NCBI RefSeq assembly: GCF_025567095.1
Contig: NZ_JAOQJH010000003.1
From: Anthropogastromicrobium aceti
GTDB taxonomy: Bacteria; Bacillota; Clostridia; Lachnospirales; Lachnospiraceae
Strand: one strand, 5' to 3'
Length of the DNA stretch: 64,000 bases
Below the pieces are notes generated by a model, which ran no database searches, had not been told where the DNA came from, and was given only the letters and a program-made list of their open reading frames with translations. How positions within the stretch are numbered: the stretch's first letter is position 1; each line of letters begins with the position of its first letter. Position numbers and translations under genes: made by a program. Shown one piece after another: positions 33,222-41,768 of the stretch.

Positions 33222-34697
33222 ATGAAGGAATTTCACATTTATAAGGATATCAGACAGCGAACAAACGGAGAGATCTACTTAGGGGTTGTAGGCCCGGTGC
33301 GTACCGGCAAGTCCACCTTTATCCGCCGTTTTATGGAGGAGATGGTCATCCCACATATGGAGGATGGTCCGGCGAAAACGCGCTCTAAAGATGAGCTTCC
33401 GCAGGCAGCATCAGGCAAGAACATTATGACAACAGAGCCTAAATTTATTCCGACAGAGGCGGCAAAAATCTTCTTAGAGGATAAGACAGAGATGAAAATT
33501 CGTCTCATTGACTGTGTTGGCTTTCTGATTCCTGGCGCGTTTGGTGCCACAGAAGAAGAAAAAGAGCGTCTTGTACATACACCATGGTTTGATTATGATA
33601 TTCCATTTTCACAGGCGGCAGAGCTTGGCACGCGAAAGGTAATTGAAGAACACAGCACAGTAGGTATTGTTGTGACGACAGATGGCAGTGTAACAGGAAT
33701 CGAGAGAGCAGCCTATGAGGAAGCGGAGAAGAAAACAATAGAAGAGCTTAAAAAGCATCAAAAACCATTTGTAGTTGTCTTAAACACAAAGACACCTTAT
33801 ACACTGGCCGTAAAGCAGCTTACAAAAAAGCTGCAGGAAATGTATAAGGTTACAGTAGTGCCAATGGACTGCGCATCGATGGATCTTGAGGATATAAGTC
33901 AGCTGATGAAGAAAATTTTGTTTGAATTTCCAGTGTGTCAGGTTGATTTTGAAACGCCGGGCTGGTTTGATGTGCTTGAGCTTTCTAGTCCTGTCAAAAA
34001 AGCAGTCATCGAATTTGCGCAGAAAGTCATGAATCAGATCAGCTGTATGCGCGATGCAAAGGTACCAGAAAAAGAAAACCTTCCGCAGCAGATTAGCCGA
34101 TTTGTGTTAGAAGAGACAAATCTTGCACAGGGAAAGATCGTCTATGAGATAAGCTTAAAGGAAGAGCTTTATTTTTCATTGGCCAGTGAATGTGCAGGCT
34201 TTTTGCTTACATCACAAAAGCAGCTCTTTGATGCTCTTGCCGAGTATGCCAGACTTCGCTCTCAGTATCAGAAGGTACAGTCAGCAATGGAATCAGTTGC
34301 CCAAAAGGGATACGGTGTTGTCACGCCAGAGAGAAAACAGATAAATATCTCAGAGCCAATAGTCGTGCGTCACGGAAGCAGATATGGTGTCAGAATGAAG
34401 GCAACGGCTCCATCAATTCATATGATACAAAGCATGGTAGAGACAGAGATTGCACCTATAGTCGGAAGTGAACAGCAGGCAAAAGATCTAGTCGATTACA
34501 TAGAATCTGCGGCACAGAAAGAGCAGGATGGAATATGGAACACAAACATCTTCGGAAAATCAATTGAGCAGATCGTCGAAGACGGCATGAACGCTAAAAT
34601 AAACCAAATGACAGACAGCTGCCAGCAAAAGCTTCAGGATGCGCTTAAAAAGATTATAAACGACAGCAATGGCGGTATTGTGTGCATAATTATCTAA
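33222..34697 (+). CDS. spoIVA: Stage IV sporulation protein A
   Basis: A 491-residue ATPase that polymerises on the forespore surface as the base layer of the spore coat. The N-terminal Walker A GPVRTGKSTF lies near residue 24 and further conserved segments include DCVGFLIPGAFGATEEE. The C-terminal end (SNGGIVCIII) is typical of the anchoring tip. AGGAGG lies 5 bases before the ATG, and a sigma-E-type promoter precedes it. Its presence implies the host is, or recently was, a spore former. Confidence 0.95.
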   Translation: MKEFHIYKDIRQRTNGEIYLGVVGPVRTGKSTFIRRFMEEMVIPHMEDGPAKTRSKDELPQAASGKNIMTTEPKFIPTEAAKIFLEDKTEMKIRLIDCVGFLIPGAFGATEEEKERLVHTPWFDYDIPFSQAAELGTRKVIEEHSTVGIVVTTDGSVTGIERAAYEEAEKKTIEELKKHQKPFVVVLNTKTPYTLAVKQLTKKLQEMYKVTVVPMDCASMDLEDISQLMKKILFEFPVCQVDFETPGWFDVLELSSPVKKAVIEFAQKVMNQISCMRDAKVPEKENLPQQISRFVLEETNLAQGKIVYEISLKEELYFSLASECAGFLLTSQKQLFDALAEYARLRSQYQKVQSAMESVAQKGYGVVTPERKQINISEPIVVRHGSRYGVRMKATAPSIHMIQSMVETEIAPIVGSEQQAKDLVDYIESAAQKEQDGIWNTNIFGKSIEQIVEDGMNAKINQMTDSCQQKLQDALKKIINDSNGGIVCIII

Positions 34698-34704
34698 CGA
34701 TACC

Positions 34705-34733
34705 TTGACGATACGCGCAAAAAAAGGTATATT
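34705..34733 (+). promoter_or_regulatory. Promoter of the MutS-like gene
   Basis: TTGACG (34705-34710) and TATATT (34728-34733) are 17 bases apart. A GGCTC/GAGCC hairpin (34745-34762) begins almost at the expected transcript start and ends 3 bases before the AGAAAGG ribosome site. Confidence 0.65.
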
Positions 34734-34783
34734 ACTAAAGATAAGGCTCCTTATAATGAGCCGACAGAAAGGTAAGGAATTTT

Positions 34784-36475
34784 ATGGACACAACGACACT
34801 ATTGTATATCGGGCTTGCCGTTATTGTTGTCGGTGTGCTGGTCTATCAGGTTGTCACCAGCAACAGCCGCCGCAACAAGCGTTTTTTAAGCTCGATCATC
34901 AACTCATGGGGAAATCTGCCAAAGAGAGAGTATGATTACGGTGAGCTTGAGCACATTGCCAAATATTTTCAGGCAACAAAAAAGGAAGAGTTTACGATTG
35001 ATGATATCACATGGAACGACTTAGATATGGACTCTGTGTTCTGTATGATGAATCAGTGCCGCAGCAGCAGCGGAGACGACTATCTTTACAAGCTGCTGCG
35101 TACACCGCTGACAAACAAGAAGGAGCTTGAGGAGAGAAACCGCATCATAAACTTCTTTCAGCGAAACGAAAAGACAAGAATAGCTTACCAGATGGAGCTT
35201 TCCAAGGTAGGTCATTCAAAGAAGTTTGCGTTGATTGATTATGTCAACAACATCACAAAGCTTCTTCCTGACAGCAACCTTGACAACTACATGCATCTGT
35301 TTTTGTATGTTGTAGTAATATTTGCGATTATCGCACAGCCGGCAAGCGGTATTCTTGTTGCAATTGGTGTGCTGATCTACAATATCTACACCTACTACAA
35401 AAAGAAAACAGAGATTGAACCATATTATGTGTCTGTTGGTGCCATTGTACATTTAGTGTCCTGTGCACAGGGACTGTTAAAGCTGAATGTGCCAGAGCTT
35501 AAAGATTACACAGAGAACTTAAAGCAGGCTGTAAATGCTCTTTCATCTGTAAAGGGAAATGCAAAGTTTCTTGGTTCCACTGACAAGTTCAGCGGAAATA
35601 TGGGCTCTATGATGATGGACTATTTAAACATGTTCTTTAGAATTGACTTGATCATGTTTAATCGTCTGTTGGCAAAGGTTCAGAAGCACAAAAAAGAGAT
35701 GCTTATTTTAATGGACGAGATTGGCCGTCTCGATGCCTATATCTCCATTGCCTCATTCCGCGAGCTTATGCCATTTTACTGCGAGAGCGAATTAGAGGAG
35801 TCAAAAGAGGGCTTTGTTGAGGCAAAGGATATGTATCACCCTCTGCTTTCAGAGCCAGTTGCAAATAGTATTTACGAGCATCATCCAGTGCTTCTTACAG
35901 GTTCAAATGCATCTGGTAAGTCAACCTTCTTAAAGACTGTTGCAATCAACGCACTTTTATCACAGACATGTGGTATGGCTCTTGCAAAGGAGTATCGTTC
36001 ATGCTTCTTTAGAATTTACTCATCAATGGCATTAAAGGACAATATTCAGGGCAGTGAGAGCTACTTCATTGTCGAGATCAAGTCCTTAAAGCGTATTCTT
36101 GATGCTGTAAATCAGGACAAGACACCAGTTCTTTGTTTTGTAGATGAGGTTCTTCGCGGAACTAATACAGTAGAGCGTATCGCGGCATCAAGCCGTATCT
36201 TACAGAGCTTTGCCGACAGCGGTGTTATGTGCTTTGCAGCAACACATGATATTGAGCTTACTCATATGTTAGAGCATTTGTACAGCAACTATCATTTCAA
36301 AGAAGATGTCAAGGATAACGATGTCATCTTCAATTACCGTCTGTACGAGGGACGTGCTGTATCAAGAAACGCAATCAAGCTTTTAGGTGTTCTTGGTTAC
36401 GACGAGAATGTCATCACAAAGGCGGACGAAACAGCAAAGCGCTTCTTAGATACAGGAGTGTGGAGTTTAGAATAA
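34784..36475 (+). CDS. Membrane-anchored MutS-family ATPase
   Basis: A 563-residue protein with a C-terminal MutS ATPase domain. Walker A is GSNASGKSTF (near residue 374), Walker B is VLCFVDEVLRGTN, and the signature lies near AASSRILQ with AATHDIEL after it. An N-terminal membrane helix (residues 4-23) and a hydrophobic pair near residues 167-205 are not part of classical MutS. The mismatch-binding domain I is absent, so general mismatch repair is unlikely. Related membrane MutS-like proteins are frequent in Clostridia and uncharacterised as far as I know. Confidence 0.8.
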   Translation: MDTTTLLYIGLAVIVVGVLVYQVVTSNSRRNKRFLSSIINSWGNLPKREYDYGELEHIAKYFQATKKEEFTIDDITWNDLDMDSVFCMMNQCRSSSGDDYLYKLLRTPLTNKKELEERNRIINFFQRNEKTRIAYQMELSKVGHSKKFALIDYVNNITKLLPDSNLDNYMHLFLYVVVIFAIIAQPASGILVAIGVLIYNIYTYYKKKTEIEPYYVSVGAIVHLVSCAQGLLKLNVPELKDYTENLKQAVNALSSVKGNAKFLGSTDKFSGNMGSMMMDYLNMFFRIDLIMFNRLLAKVQKHKKEMLILMDEIGRLDAYISIASFRELMPFYCESELEESKEGFVEAKDMYHPLLSEPVANSIYEHHPVLLTGSNASGKSTFLKTVAINALLSQTCGMALAKEYRSCFFRIYSSMALKDNIQGSESYFIVEIKSLKRILDAVNQDKTPVLCFVDEVLRGTNTVERIAASSRILQSFADSGVMCFAATHDIELTHMLEHLYSNYHFKEDVKDNDVIFNYRLYEGRAVSRNAIKLLGVLGYDENVITKADETAKRFLDTGVWSLE

Positions 36476-36482
36476 AAACGTC

Positions 36483-36511
36483 TTGCAGTATTTTTCTATT
36501 TATACTATAAT
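36483..36511 (+). promoter_or_regulatory. Promoter and leader hairpin of alaS
   Basis: TTGCAG (36483-36488) and TATAAT (36506-36511) are 17 bases apart. The leader hairpin CCTGTGG/CCGCAGG lies at 36528-36554. The 5' leader is too short for a T-box. Confidence 0.65.
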
Positions 36512-36580
36512 AAATGCGATAAAATTGCCTGTGGTCTGCAAAAACGGCCGCAGGTGCAGATTAGTTTGGAGGAAACGATT

Positions 36581-39223
36581 GTGGAAAAGTATGGAGTAAA
36601 TGAATTACGCCGGATGTTCCTTGATTTTATGGAGAGCAAAGGACATCTGAAGATGAAGAGTTTTTCACTGGTGCCGCACAACGACAACAGCCTTTTAATT
36701 ATTAACTCCGGTATGGCACCGTTAAAGCCATATTTTACCGGACAGGAAATCCCGCCGAGACGCAGAGTGACCACCTGTCAGAAGTGTATCAGAACAGGTG
36801 ATATCGAAAACATTGGAAAGACTGCACGTCACGGTACTTTCTTTGAGATGCTTGGAAACTTCTCATTTGGCGATTACTTCAAGAAGGAAGCTATTGCATG
36901 GAGCTGGGAGTTTTTAACTCAGGTTGTTGGTCTTGATCCAGACCGTCTGTATCCGTCCGTATATGAGGATGATGATGAGGCATTTGAGCTCTGGAATAAG
37001 CAGCAGGGCATTCCGGCTGAGAGAATCTTCCGTTTTGGAAAGGAAGACAACTTCTGGGAGCACGGTTCAGGTCCTTGCGGTCCATGTTCTGAGATCTACT
37101 ACGACAGAGGCGAGAAGTATGGCTGCGGTAAGCCGGGCTGTACTGTAGGCTGTGACTGTGACCGTTACATGGAAGTATGGAACAACGTATTCTCACAGTT
37201 TAATAACGATGGACATGGTCATTACACAGATCTGATTCAGAAAAACATTGATACAGGTATGGGTCTTGAGAGACTGGCAGTTGCTGTTCAGGACGTAGAT
37301 TCTATTTTTGATGTAGATACACTTCGCGCACTGACCGACCATGTTGGTGAGGTTGCACATGCTGTTTATCATGAGGATGAAAAGAAGGATGTTTCCATTC
37401 GTATCATCACCGATCACATCCGTTCCGTAACATTTATGATCTCCGATGGTATCATGCCGTCTAACGAGGGCAGAGGCTACGTTCTTCGCCGTCTGCTTCG
37501 CCGTGCTGCACGTCATGGAAGAATCCTTGGAATTGATGGCCTGTTCTTAAGCGAGTTAGCTAAGGTCGTAATCGCAACATCTAAGGATGGTTATCCGGAG
37601 TTAGAAGAAAAGAAAGAGATGATCTTAAAGGTAATCTCTGAGGAAGAAAATAAATTCAACAAGACAATTGATCAGGGTCTGACAATCTTAGAGGATTTTG
37701 AGGCAGCAATGAAGGAAGAAGGAAAGACTACACTTGACGGTGCTGATGCATTCAAGCTGTATGATACCTACGGCTTCCCACTTGATCTTACAAAGGAGAT
37801 CCTTGAGGAGAAGGGCTTTGATGTAGATGAAGAAGGCTTCAAGGAGAACATGGAAGCACAGAGACAGGCTGCAAGAAAGGCTCGTAAGACAACAAACTAC
37901 ATGGGCGCAGATGTAACTGTATACCAGTCCATCGATCCGTCTGTTACAAGTAAGTTCGTTGGATATGACAAGCTTGTAAGCGACTCAAAGATCCTTGTTT
38001 TAACAACAGAGGATGAGATCGTAGAGGCACTTACAGATGGTCAGAACGGAACAATTATTACCGAGGAGACACCATTCTATGGCACCATGGGTGGTCAGCA
38101 GGGTGATATCGGTGTTATCGAGACAGAGAGCGGAAGCTTTATTGTAAAGGATACCATTCATCTTCAGGGCGGTAAGATCGGCCATGTAGGAACCATGACA
38201 AAGGGTATGCTTACACAGGGCGAGACTGTTACATTAAAGGTAGATGAGAAGAACCGTCAGCTGACAAGCAAGAACCACAGCGCAACACATGTTCTTCAGA
38301 AGGCACTGCGTATGGTACTTGGAAGCCATGTTGAGCAGGCAGGTTCCTATGTATCAAAGGATCGTCTGCGTTTTGACTTCACTCATTTCCAGGCAATGAC
38401 AAAGGAAGAGCTTGCAAAGGTAGAGGAGATCGTAAATGATCAGATCGCAGCAGCACTTCCAGTTGTTACAAAGGAAACAACAATCGATGAGGCAAAGAAG
38501 ATGGGCGCAATGGCACTGTTTGGTGAGAAGTATGGTTCTACAGTACGTGTCGTTTGCATGGGAGACTTCTCATTAGAGCTTTGCGGTGGTACACATGTAT
38601 CAAATACCGCAGCAATAAATTGCTTCAAGATCATTTCTGAGTCTGGTATTGCAGCAGGTGTTCGCCGTATCGAGGCACTTACATCTGAGGGTCTTATTCA
38701 CTACTACGAGAAGCTTTCAGCTGATCTTGCAGAGGCAAGCGCAGCAGCAAAGACTACTCCGGACAAGTTGACAGAGCGTATCGAGACTATGCAGGGCGAG
38801 ATCAAGGCACTTCAGTCTGAGAATGAGAAGTTAAAGAACCAGATGGCAAAGGATGCTGTCGGCAACGTAATGGATCAGGTAGTAGAGATTAATGGTGTTA
38901 AGCTTCTGGCTGTAGCACTTAAGGATACTGGAATGAATGAGCTTCGCAACTTAGGCGATCAGTTCAAGGAGAAGCTTGGAAACGGTGTCGTAGTAATCGC
39001 ATCTGCAGCAGACGGCAAGGTAAACCTTATGGCAACTGCAACAGATGAGGCTATAAAGGCCGGCGCACATGCAGGAAATCTTATCAAGGGAATTGCTGCA
39101 CTTGTAGGCGGTGGCGGCGGTGGCCGTCCAAATATGGCTCAGGCCGGCGGAAAGAATCCAGACGGAATCCAGGCTGCACTTAAAAAAGCAGCAGAGGTTC
39201 TTAAGGATCAGTTAAACAAATAA
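36581..39223 (+). CDS. alaS: Alanine--tRNA ligase
   Basis: An 880-residue class II synthetase that charges tRNA-Ala. The N-terminus GVNELRRMFLDFMESKGH, class II motifs near FFEMLGNFSFGDYFKKEAI, the editing-domain HSATHVL and CGGTHV zinc sites, and a Gly-rich C-Ala domain (GGGGGGRP) are all visible. I chose the GTG at 36581 with GGAGG 8 bases upstream over a GTG at 36554 inside the leader hairpin. It is followed by a terminator. Confidence 0.95.
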   Translation: MEKYGVNELRRMFLDFMESKGHLKMKSFSLVPHNDNSLLIINSGMAPLKPYFTGQEIPPRRRVTTCQKCIRTGDIENIGKTARHGTFFEMLGNFSFGDYFKKEAIAWSWEFLTQVVGLDPDRLYPSVYEDDDEAFELWNKQQGIPAERIFRFGKEDNFWEHGSGPCGPCSEIYYDRGEKYGCGKPGCTVGCDCDRYMEVWNNVFSQFNNDGHGHYTDLIQKNIDTGMGLERLAVAVQDVDSIFDVDTLRALTDHVGEVAHAVYHEDEKKDVSIRIITDHIRSVTFMISDGIMPSNEGRGYVLRRLLRRAARHGRILGIDGLFLSELAKVVIATSKDGYPELEEKKEMILKVISEEENKFNKTIDQGLTILEDFEAAMKEEGKTTLDGADAFKLYDTYGFPLDLTKEILEEKGFDVDEEGFKENMEAQRQAARKARKTTNYMGADVTVYQSIDPSVTSKFVGYDKLVSDSKILVLTTEDEIVEALTDGQNGTIITEETPFYGTMGGQQGDIGVIETESGSFIVKDTIHLQGGKIGHVGTMTKGMLTQGETVTLKVDEKNRQLTSKNHSATHVLQKALRMVLGSHVEQAGSYVSKDRLRFDFTHFQAMTKEELAKVEEIVNDQIAAALPVVTKETTIDEAKKMGAMALFGEKYGSTVRVVCMGDFSLELCGGTHVSNTAAINCFKIISESGIAAGVRRIEALTSEGLIHYYEKLSADLAEASAAAKTTPDKLTERIETMQGEIKALQSENEKLKNQMAKDAVGNVMDQVVEINGVKLLAVALKDTGMNELRNLGDQFKEKLGNGVVVIASAADGKVNLMATATDEAIKAGAHAGNLIKGIAALVGGGGGGRPNMAQAGGKNPDGIQAALKKAAEVLKDQLNK

Positions 39224-39237
39224 TGCTGTAAAAAAAT

Positions 39238-39267
39238 AAGGGGGCTGCTATTTGGCAGTCCCCTTTT
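39238..39267 (+). terminator. Terminator after alaS
   Basis: AAGGGG-GCTGC and GCAG-CCCCTT pair around a 6-base loop with TTTT following. The next gene's ribosome site follows at once, so some read-through to it is possible. Confidence 0.8.
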
Positions 39268-39281
39268 ATAAAGGAGAGATT

Positions 39282-39806
39282 ATGACAGAAGGAGAAGAGA
39301 GAAGAGAATATATTATTCAGCTTTTGACGCAGACAAAAAAGCCGATTTCAGGAACAGAGCTTGCCAAACAGATGAAGGTAAGCCGTCAGGTGATCGTGCA
39401 GGACATTGCACTGCTTCGAGCATCAAACCGAAATATTCTCTCGACGAATAAGGGATATCTATACGACAGGGCAGACGAGAAAAAAGTAGTTCGCCGTACC
39501 TTTTTTGTATGCCATACAGATGAGCAGATGGCAGAAGAACTATTTGCCATTGTAGACAATGGCGGCCGCTTAAGGGACGTTGTAGTCGAGCATGAGATCT
39601 ACGGACAGATAACAGTAGATTTGATTCTTGAAAACAGATGTGACGTTCAGGATTTTCTTGACAAAATCTCAAAAAGCACGGCACGCCCGTTAAGCATCCT
39701 CACAAACGGAAAGCATTATCATACTGTAGAAGCAGACCGTGAGGAAATTATTGACCGTATCGAGCAAAAACTGCGGCTTCTAGGCTATTTACAGGAAACA
39801 ATTTAA
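39282..39806 (+). CDS. niaR: NiaR/YrxA-type transcriptional repressor (HTH plus 3H domain)
   Basis: A 174-residue regulator. An N-terminal HTH_11 domain (ISGTELAKQMKVSRQVIVQDIALLR) is followed by a 3H domain whose three histidines are visible in VCHTDEQ, VVEHEIYG and GKHYHTVEA. The family binds niacin (with metal held by the His residues) and represses NAD biosynthesis or niacin uptake genes. AAAGGAGAG lies before the ATG at 39282. The adjacent downstream gene has three GACAAG direct repeats in its promoter, a likely operator for this or a related regulator. Confidence 0.85.
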   Translation: MTEGEERREYIIQLLTQTKKPISGTELAKQMKVSRQVIVQDIALLRASNRNILSTNKGYLYDRADEKKVVRRTFFVCHTDEQMAEELFAIVDNGGRLRDVVVEHEIYGQITVDLILENRCDVQDFLDKISKSTARPLSILTNGKHYHTVEADREEIIDRIEQKLRLLGYLQETI

Positions 39807-39815
39807 AAAAGACAC

Positions 39816-39844
39816 TTGATTTCTTTGTCAGAATGTGATACACT
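39816..39844 (+). promoter_or_regulatory. Promoter of the PTS-IIC-type gene
   Basis: TTGATT (39816-39821) and TACACT (39839-39844) are 17 bases apart. Confidence 0.55.
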
Positions 39845-39853
39845 TGCACCTGT

Positions 39854-39885
39854 TTGACAAGTCAACTGACAAGACAGTGGACAAG
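39854..39885. promoter_or_regulatory. Candidate operator: dyad plus three GACAAG direct repeats
   Basis: TTGACAAGTCAA (39854-39865) is a perfect dyad. GACAAG occurs at 39856, 39868 and 39880, exactly 12 bases apart. The array starts 10 bases after the -10 box, a position suited to repression. ACCTGT lies just before it, as in some NiaR sites that I recall, but the match is not verified. Confidence 0.5.
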
Positions 39886-39967
39886 ACATGCCTTTACACT
39901 TCACTGTTTCGTCAGTCAGATAAAATACACCCGTGAAAAACGGGAGGGGAAAGGCAAGGTTGTTTGC

Positions 39968-41011
39968 ATGGAGAAAACAAAGAAAATATTAAACCGCATT
40001 TTTATTGACGGACTGAGCGGAATGGCACTGGGCTTATTTTCCACTCTGATTATCGGAACTATCATTGCACAGATCGGAACACTGATTGGCGGACCGGTTG
40101 GCAGCTATTTAAAGGCTATCAGCAATGTAGCAAAGACACTTACAGGTGCCGGCATCGGTGTTGGCGTAGCTTGTAAATTCAAAGAGGGACCGCTTGTAAC
40201 TGTATCAGCTGCTGTTGCTGGTATGATCGGAGCATTCCCGGCTGCACCAGAGGCAATCACACTTGGCGCACCTGGCGAGCCGCTTGGCGCATTCGTAGCT
40301 GCTTATGTAGCAATTGAGGTTGGCCATCTTGTTGCAGGAAAGACAAAGGTTGATATTCTTGTAACACCTCTTATTTCTATTTGCGCAGGTGCTGCAATTG
40401 GTTTATTTGTAGGACCGTACATCACTGACTTTATGAAGTGGCTTGGCGGACTTGTTAATGTAAACGTAGAGCAGTCTCCAATATTTGGAGGAATCATCGT
40501 TTCTGTCTTAATGGGTATGATTTTAACACTTCCGATTAGCTCCGCTGCAATTGGAATTTCCATGGGTCTTACCGGACTTGCAGCAGGTGCCGCAACTATC
40601 GGATGCTGCTGTCAGATGGTTGGATTTGCAGTTGCCAGCTATCGCGAGAACAAGGTAGGAGGTCTGATTGCACAGGGTGTTGGAACTTCTATGCTTCAGA
40701 TTCCAAATATCGTGCGCCGTCCAATCATATGGATTCCGGCTATTGTATCAAGTGCCATTTTAGGACCAGTTGCATCTGCTGTACTTCATATGGTAAGTAC
40801 ACCAGTTGGTTCAGGTATGGGATCAGCCGGTTTTGTCGGACAGATTGCAGCATTCGGTGCAATGACCGAGGCAGGCATGTCAACATGGATGGCACTTCTT
40901 CAGATTGCCATTATGCACTTCATCCTTCCGGCGCTTCTGACACTTGGCGTATCCGAGTTCATGCGCAAAAAAGGCTGGATCAGAGAAGGCGATATGGCAT
41001 TAAAAGTTTGA
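39968..41011 (+). CDS. PTS EIIC-type (PTS_EIIC_2 family) membrane protein
   Basis: A 347-residue polytopic membrane protein with about nine hydrophobic stretches and many Gly-rich turns (GLSGMALGLFSTLIIG, TGAGIGVGVACKF, GMGSAGFVGQIAAFG). It resembles the stand-alone EIIC family sometimes named PTS_EIIC_2. No EIIA or EIIB gene is present in the window, so a classical phosphotransferase role is doubtful. The neighbouring NiaR-like repressor and the repeats in its promoter suggest that it may move a vitamin-type solute. I chose the ATG at 39968 over in-frame ATGs upstream, which would cover the operator. Confidence 0.7.
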   Translation: MEKTKKILNRIFIDGLSGMALGLFSTLIIGTIIAQIGTLIGGPVGSYLKAISNVAKTLTGAGIGVGVACKFKEGPLVTVSAAVAGMIGAFPAAPEAITLGAPGEPLGAFVAAYVAIEVGHLVAGKTKVDILVTPLISICAGAAIGLFVGPYITDFMKWLGGLVNVNVEQSPIFGGIIVSVLMGMILTLPISSAAIGISMGLTGLAAGAATIGCCCQMVGFAVASYRENKVGGLIAQGVGTSMLQIPNIVRRPIIWIPAIVSSAILGPVASAVLHMVSTPVGSGMGSAGFVGQIAAFGAMTEAGMSTWMALLQIAIMHFILPALLTLGVSEFMRKKGWIREGDMALKV

Positions 41012-41031
41012 TAAAAAAAGAAAAAATCTGA

Positions 41032-41059
41032 TTGACAAAAGAAAAAAATCTGTTATAAT
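41032..41059 (+). promoter_or_regulatory. Promoter of rpsU
   Basis: TTGACA (41032-41037) and TATAAT (41054-41059) are 16 bases apart. A strong leader hairpin CAGTT-GTATT/AATAC-AACTG (41085-41111) runs into GGAGGGAGG. Confidence 0.75.
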
Positions 41060-41133
41060 AAAACATGTGCTAAAAATACCCAAACAGTTGTATTTGCACA
41101 ATACACAACTGGAGGGAGGTTGAGTGAGAGTCT

Positions 41134-41310
41134 ATGTCTAATGTAATCGTTAAAGAGAACGAGAGCCTGGACAGTGCATTACGCAGATTCAAGAGAAACT
41201 GCGCTAAGGCAGGTATCCAGCAGGAAATCCGTAAGAGAGAGCATTATGAGAAGCCAAGCGTAAGACGTAAGAAGAAGTCTGAAGCGGCTAGAAAGCGTAA
41301 GTACAACTAA
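41134..41310 (+). CDS. rpsU: 30S ribosomal protein S21
   Basis: A 58-residue basic protein that is part of the small ribosomal subunit platform, near the anti-Shine-Dalgarno helix. The sequence begins MSNVIVKENESLDSALRRF and continues with KRNCAKAG, a Glu/Arg-rich helix and a Lys/Arg-rich tail ending RKRKYN, which is typical S21. GGAGGGAGG lies 14 bases before the ATG, unusually far, with a weaker GAGAG closer. It is a single gene between its own promoter and terminator. Confidence 0.95.
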   Translation: MSNVIVKENESLDSALRRFKRNCAKAGIQQEIRKREHYEKPSVRRKKKSEAARKRKYN

Positions 41311-41359
41311 TTGTCACTGATAGTTGTCGATGACAATGATGTTTACGTGTATGGTAAGT

Positions 41360-41391
41360 AAGAGGGGTTGCCGTCAGGTGATCCCTCTTTT
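41360..41391 (+). terminator. Terminator after rpsU
   Basis: AAGAGGG (41360-41366) and CCCTCTT (41383-41389) pair perfectly and a short T-run follows. Confidence 0.75.
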
Positions 41392-41452
41392 GCATTACCA
41401 AAATTTCCAGGGGTTAATAGTTAAATATAGTGGAAAGAGATGGAATCGATTT

Positions 41453-41767
41453 ATGAAGGAAAAATCAATTGTCCTGAATATGATGCAGGGCGAACCGGGA
41501 GATATCCTTGAAAAAGGACGTTACTACGCGGTAAAGAAGCAGTTAGATGGACTAATTCACGCTGATTACTGCAATTCCTCACAGGAGGATGCTGCATTAA
41601 AGCTGACATTGACAGCATTAGATCCACATGCAGAGTTTATAATTCATGTGCAAAGACAAGAGCCATATAAGCTGCGCGCAAATGCAGCAGGTATTTTTGA
41701 GAGCCGTTTTCTAGTTCCGGCAGGACGACGCATTGATATTGACGAAGAGAAGAAGGAGACAAAATAA
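41453..41767 (+). CDS. Small hypothetical protein
   Basis: A 104-residue soluble protein (MKEKSIVLNMMQGEPGDILEKG...). The middle (KLTLTALDPHAEFIIHVQRQEPY) looks like paired beta strands. I do not recognise the family. I prefer the ATG at 41453; an upstream reading from 41324 would cross the rpsU terminator. The ribosome site is weak (GAAAGAGATGGAA). The hydrolase gene starts 1 base after its stop, so the two are coupled. Confidence 0.5.
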   Translation: MKEKSIVLNMMQGEPGDILEKGRYYAVKKQLDGLIHADYCNSSQEDAALKLTLTALDPHAEFIIHVQRQEPYKLRANAAGIFESRFLVPAGRRIDIDEEKKETK

Positions 41768-41768
41768 G

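Noticed and set aside
36481..36580. T-box riboswitch upstream of alaS
   Set aside because: The leader is only about 60 bases and lacks the T-box sequence and specifier arm; only a short hairpin is present.
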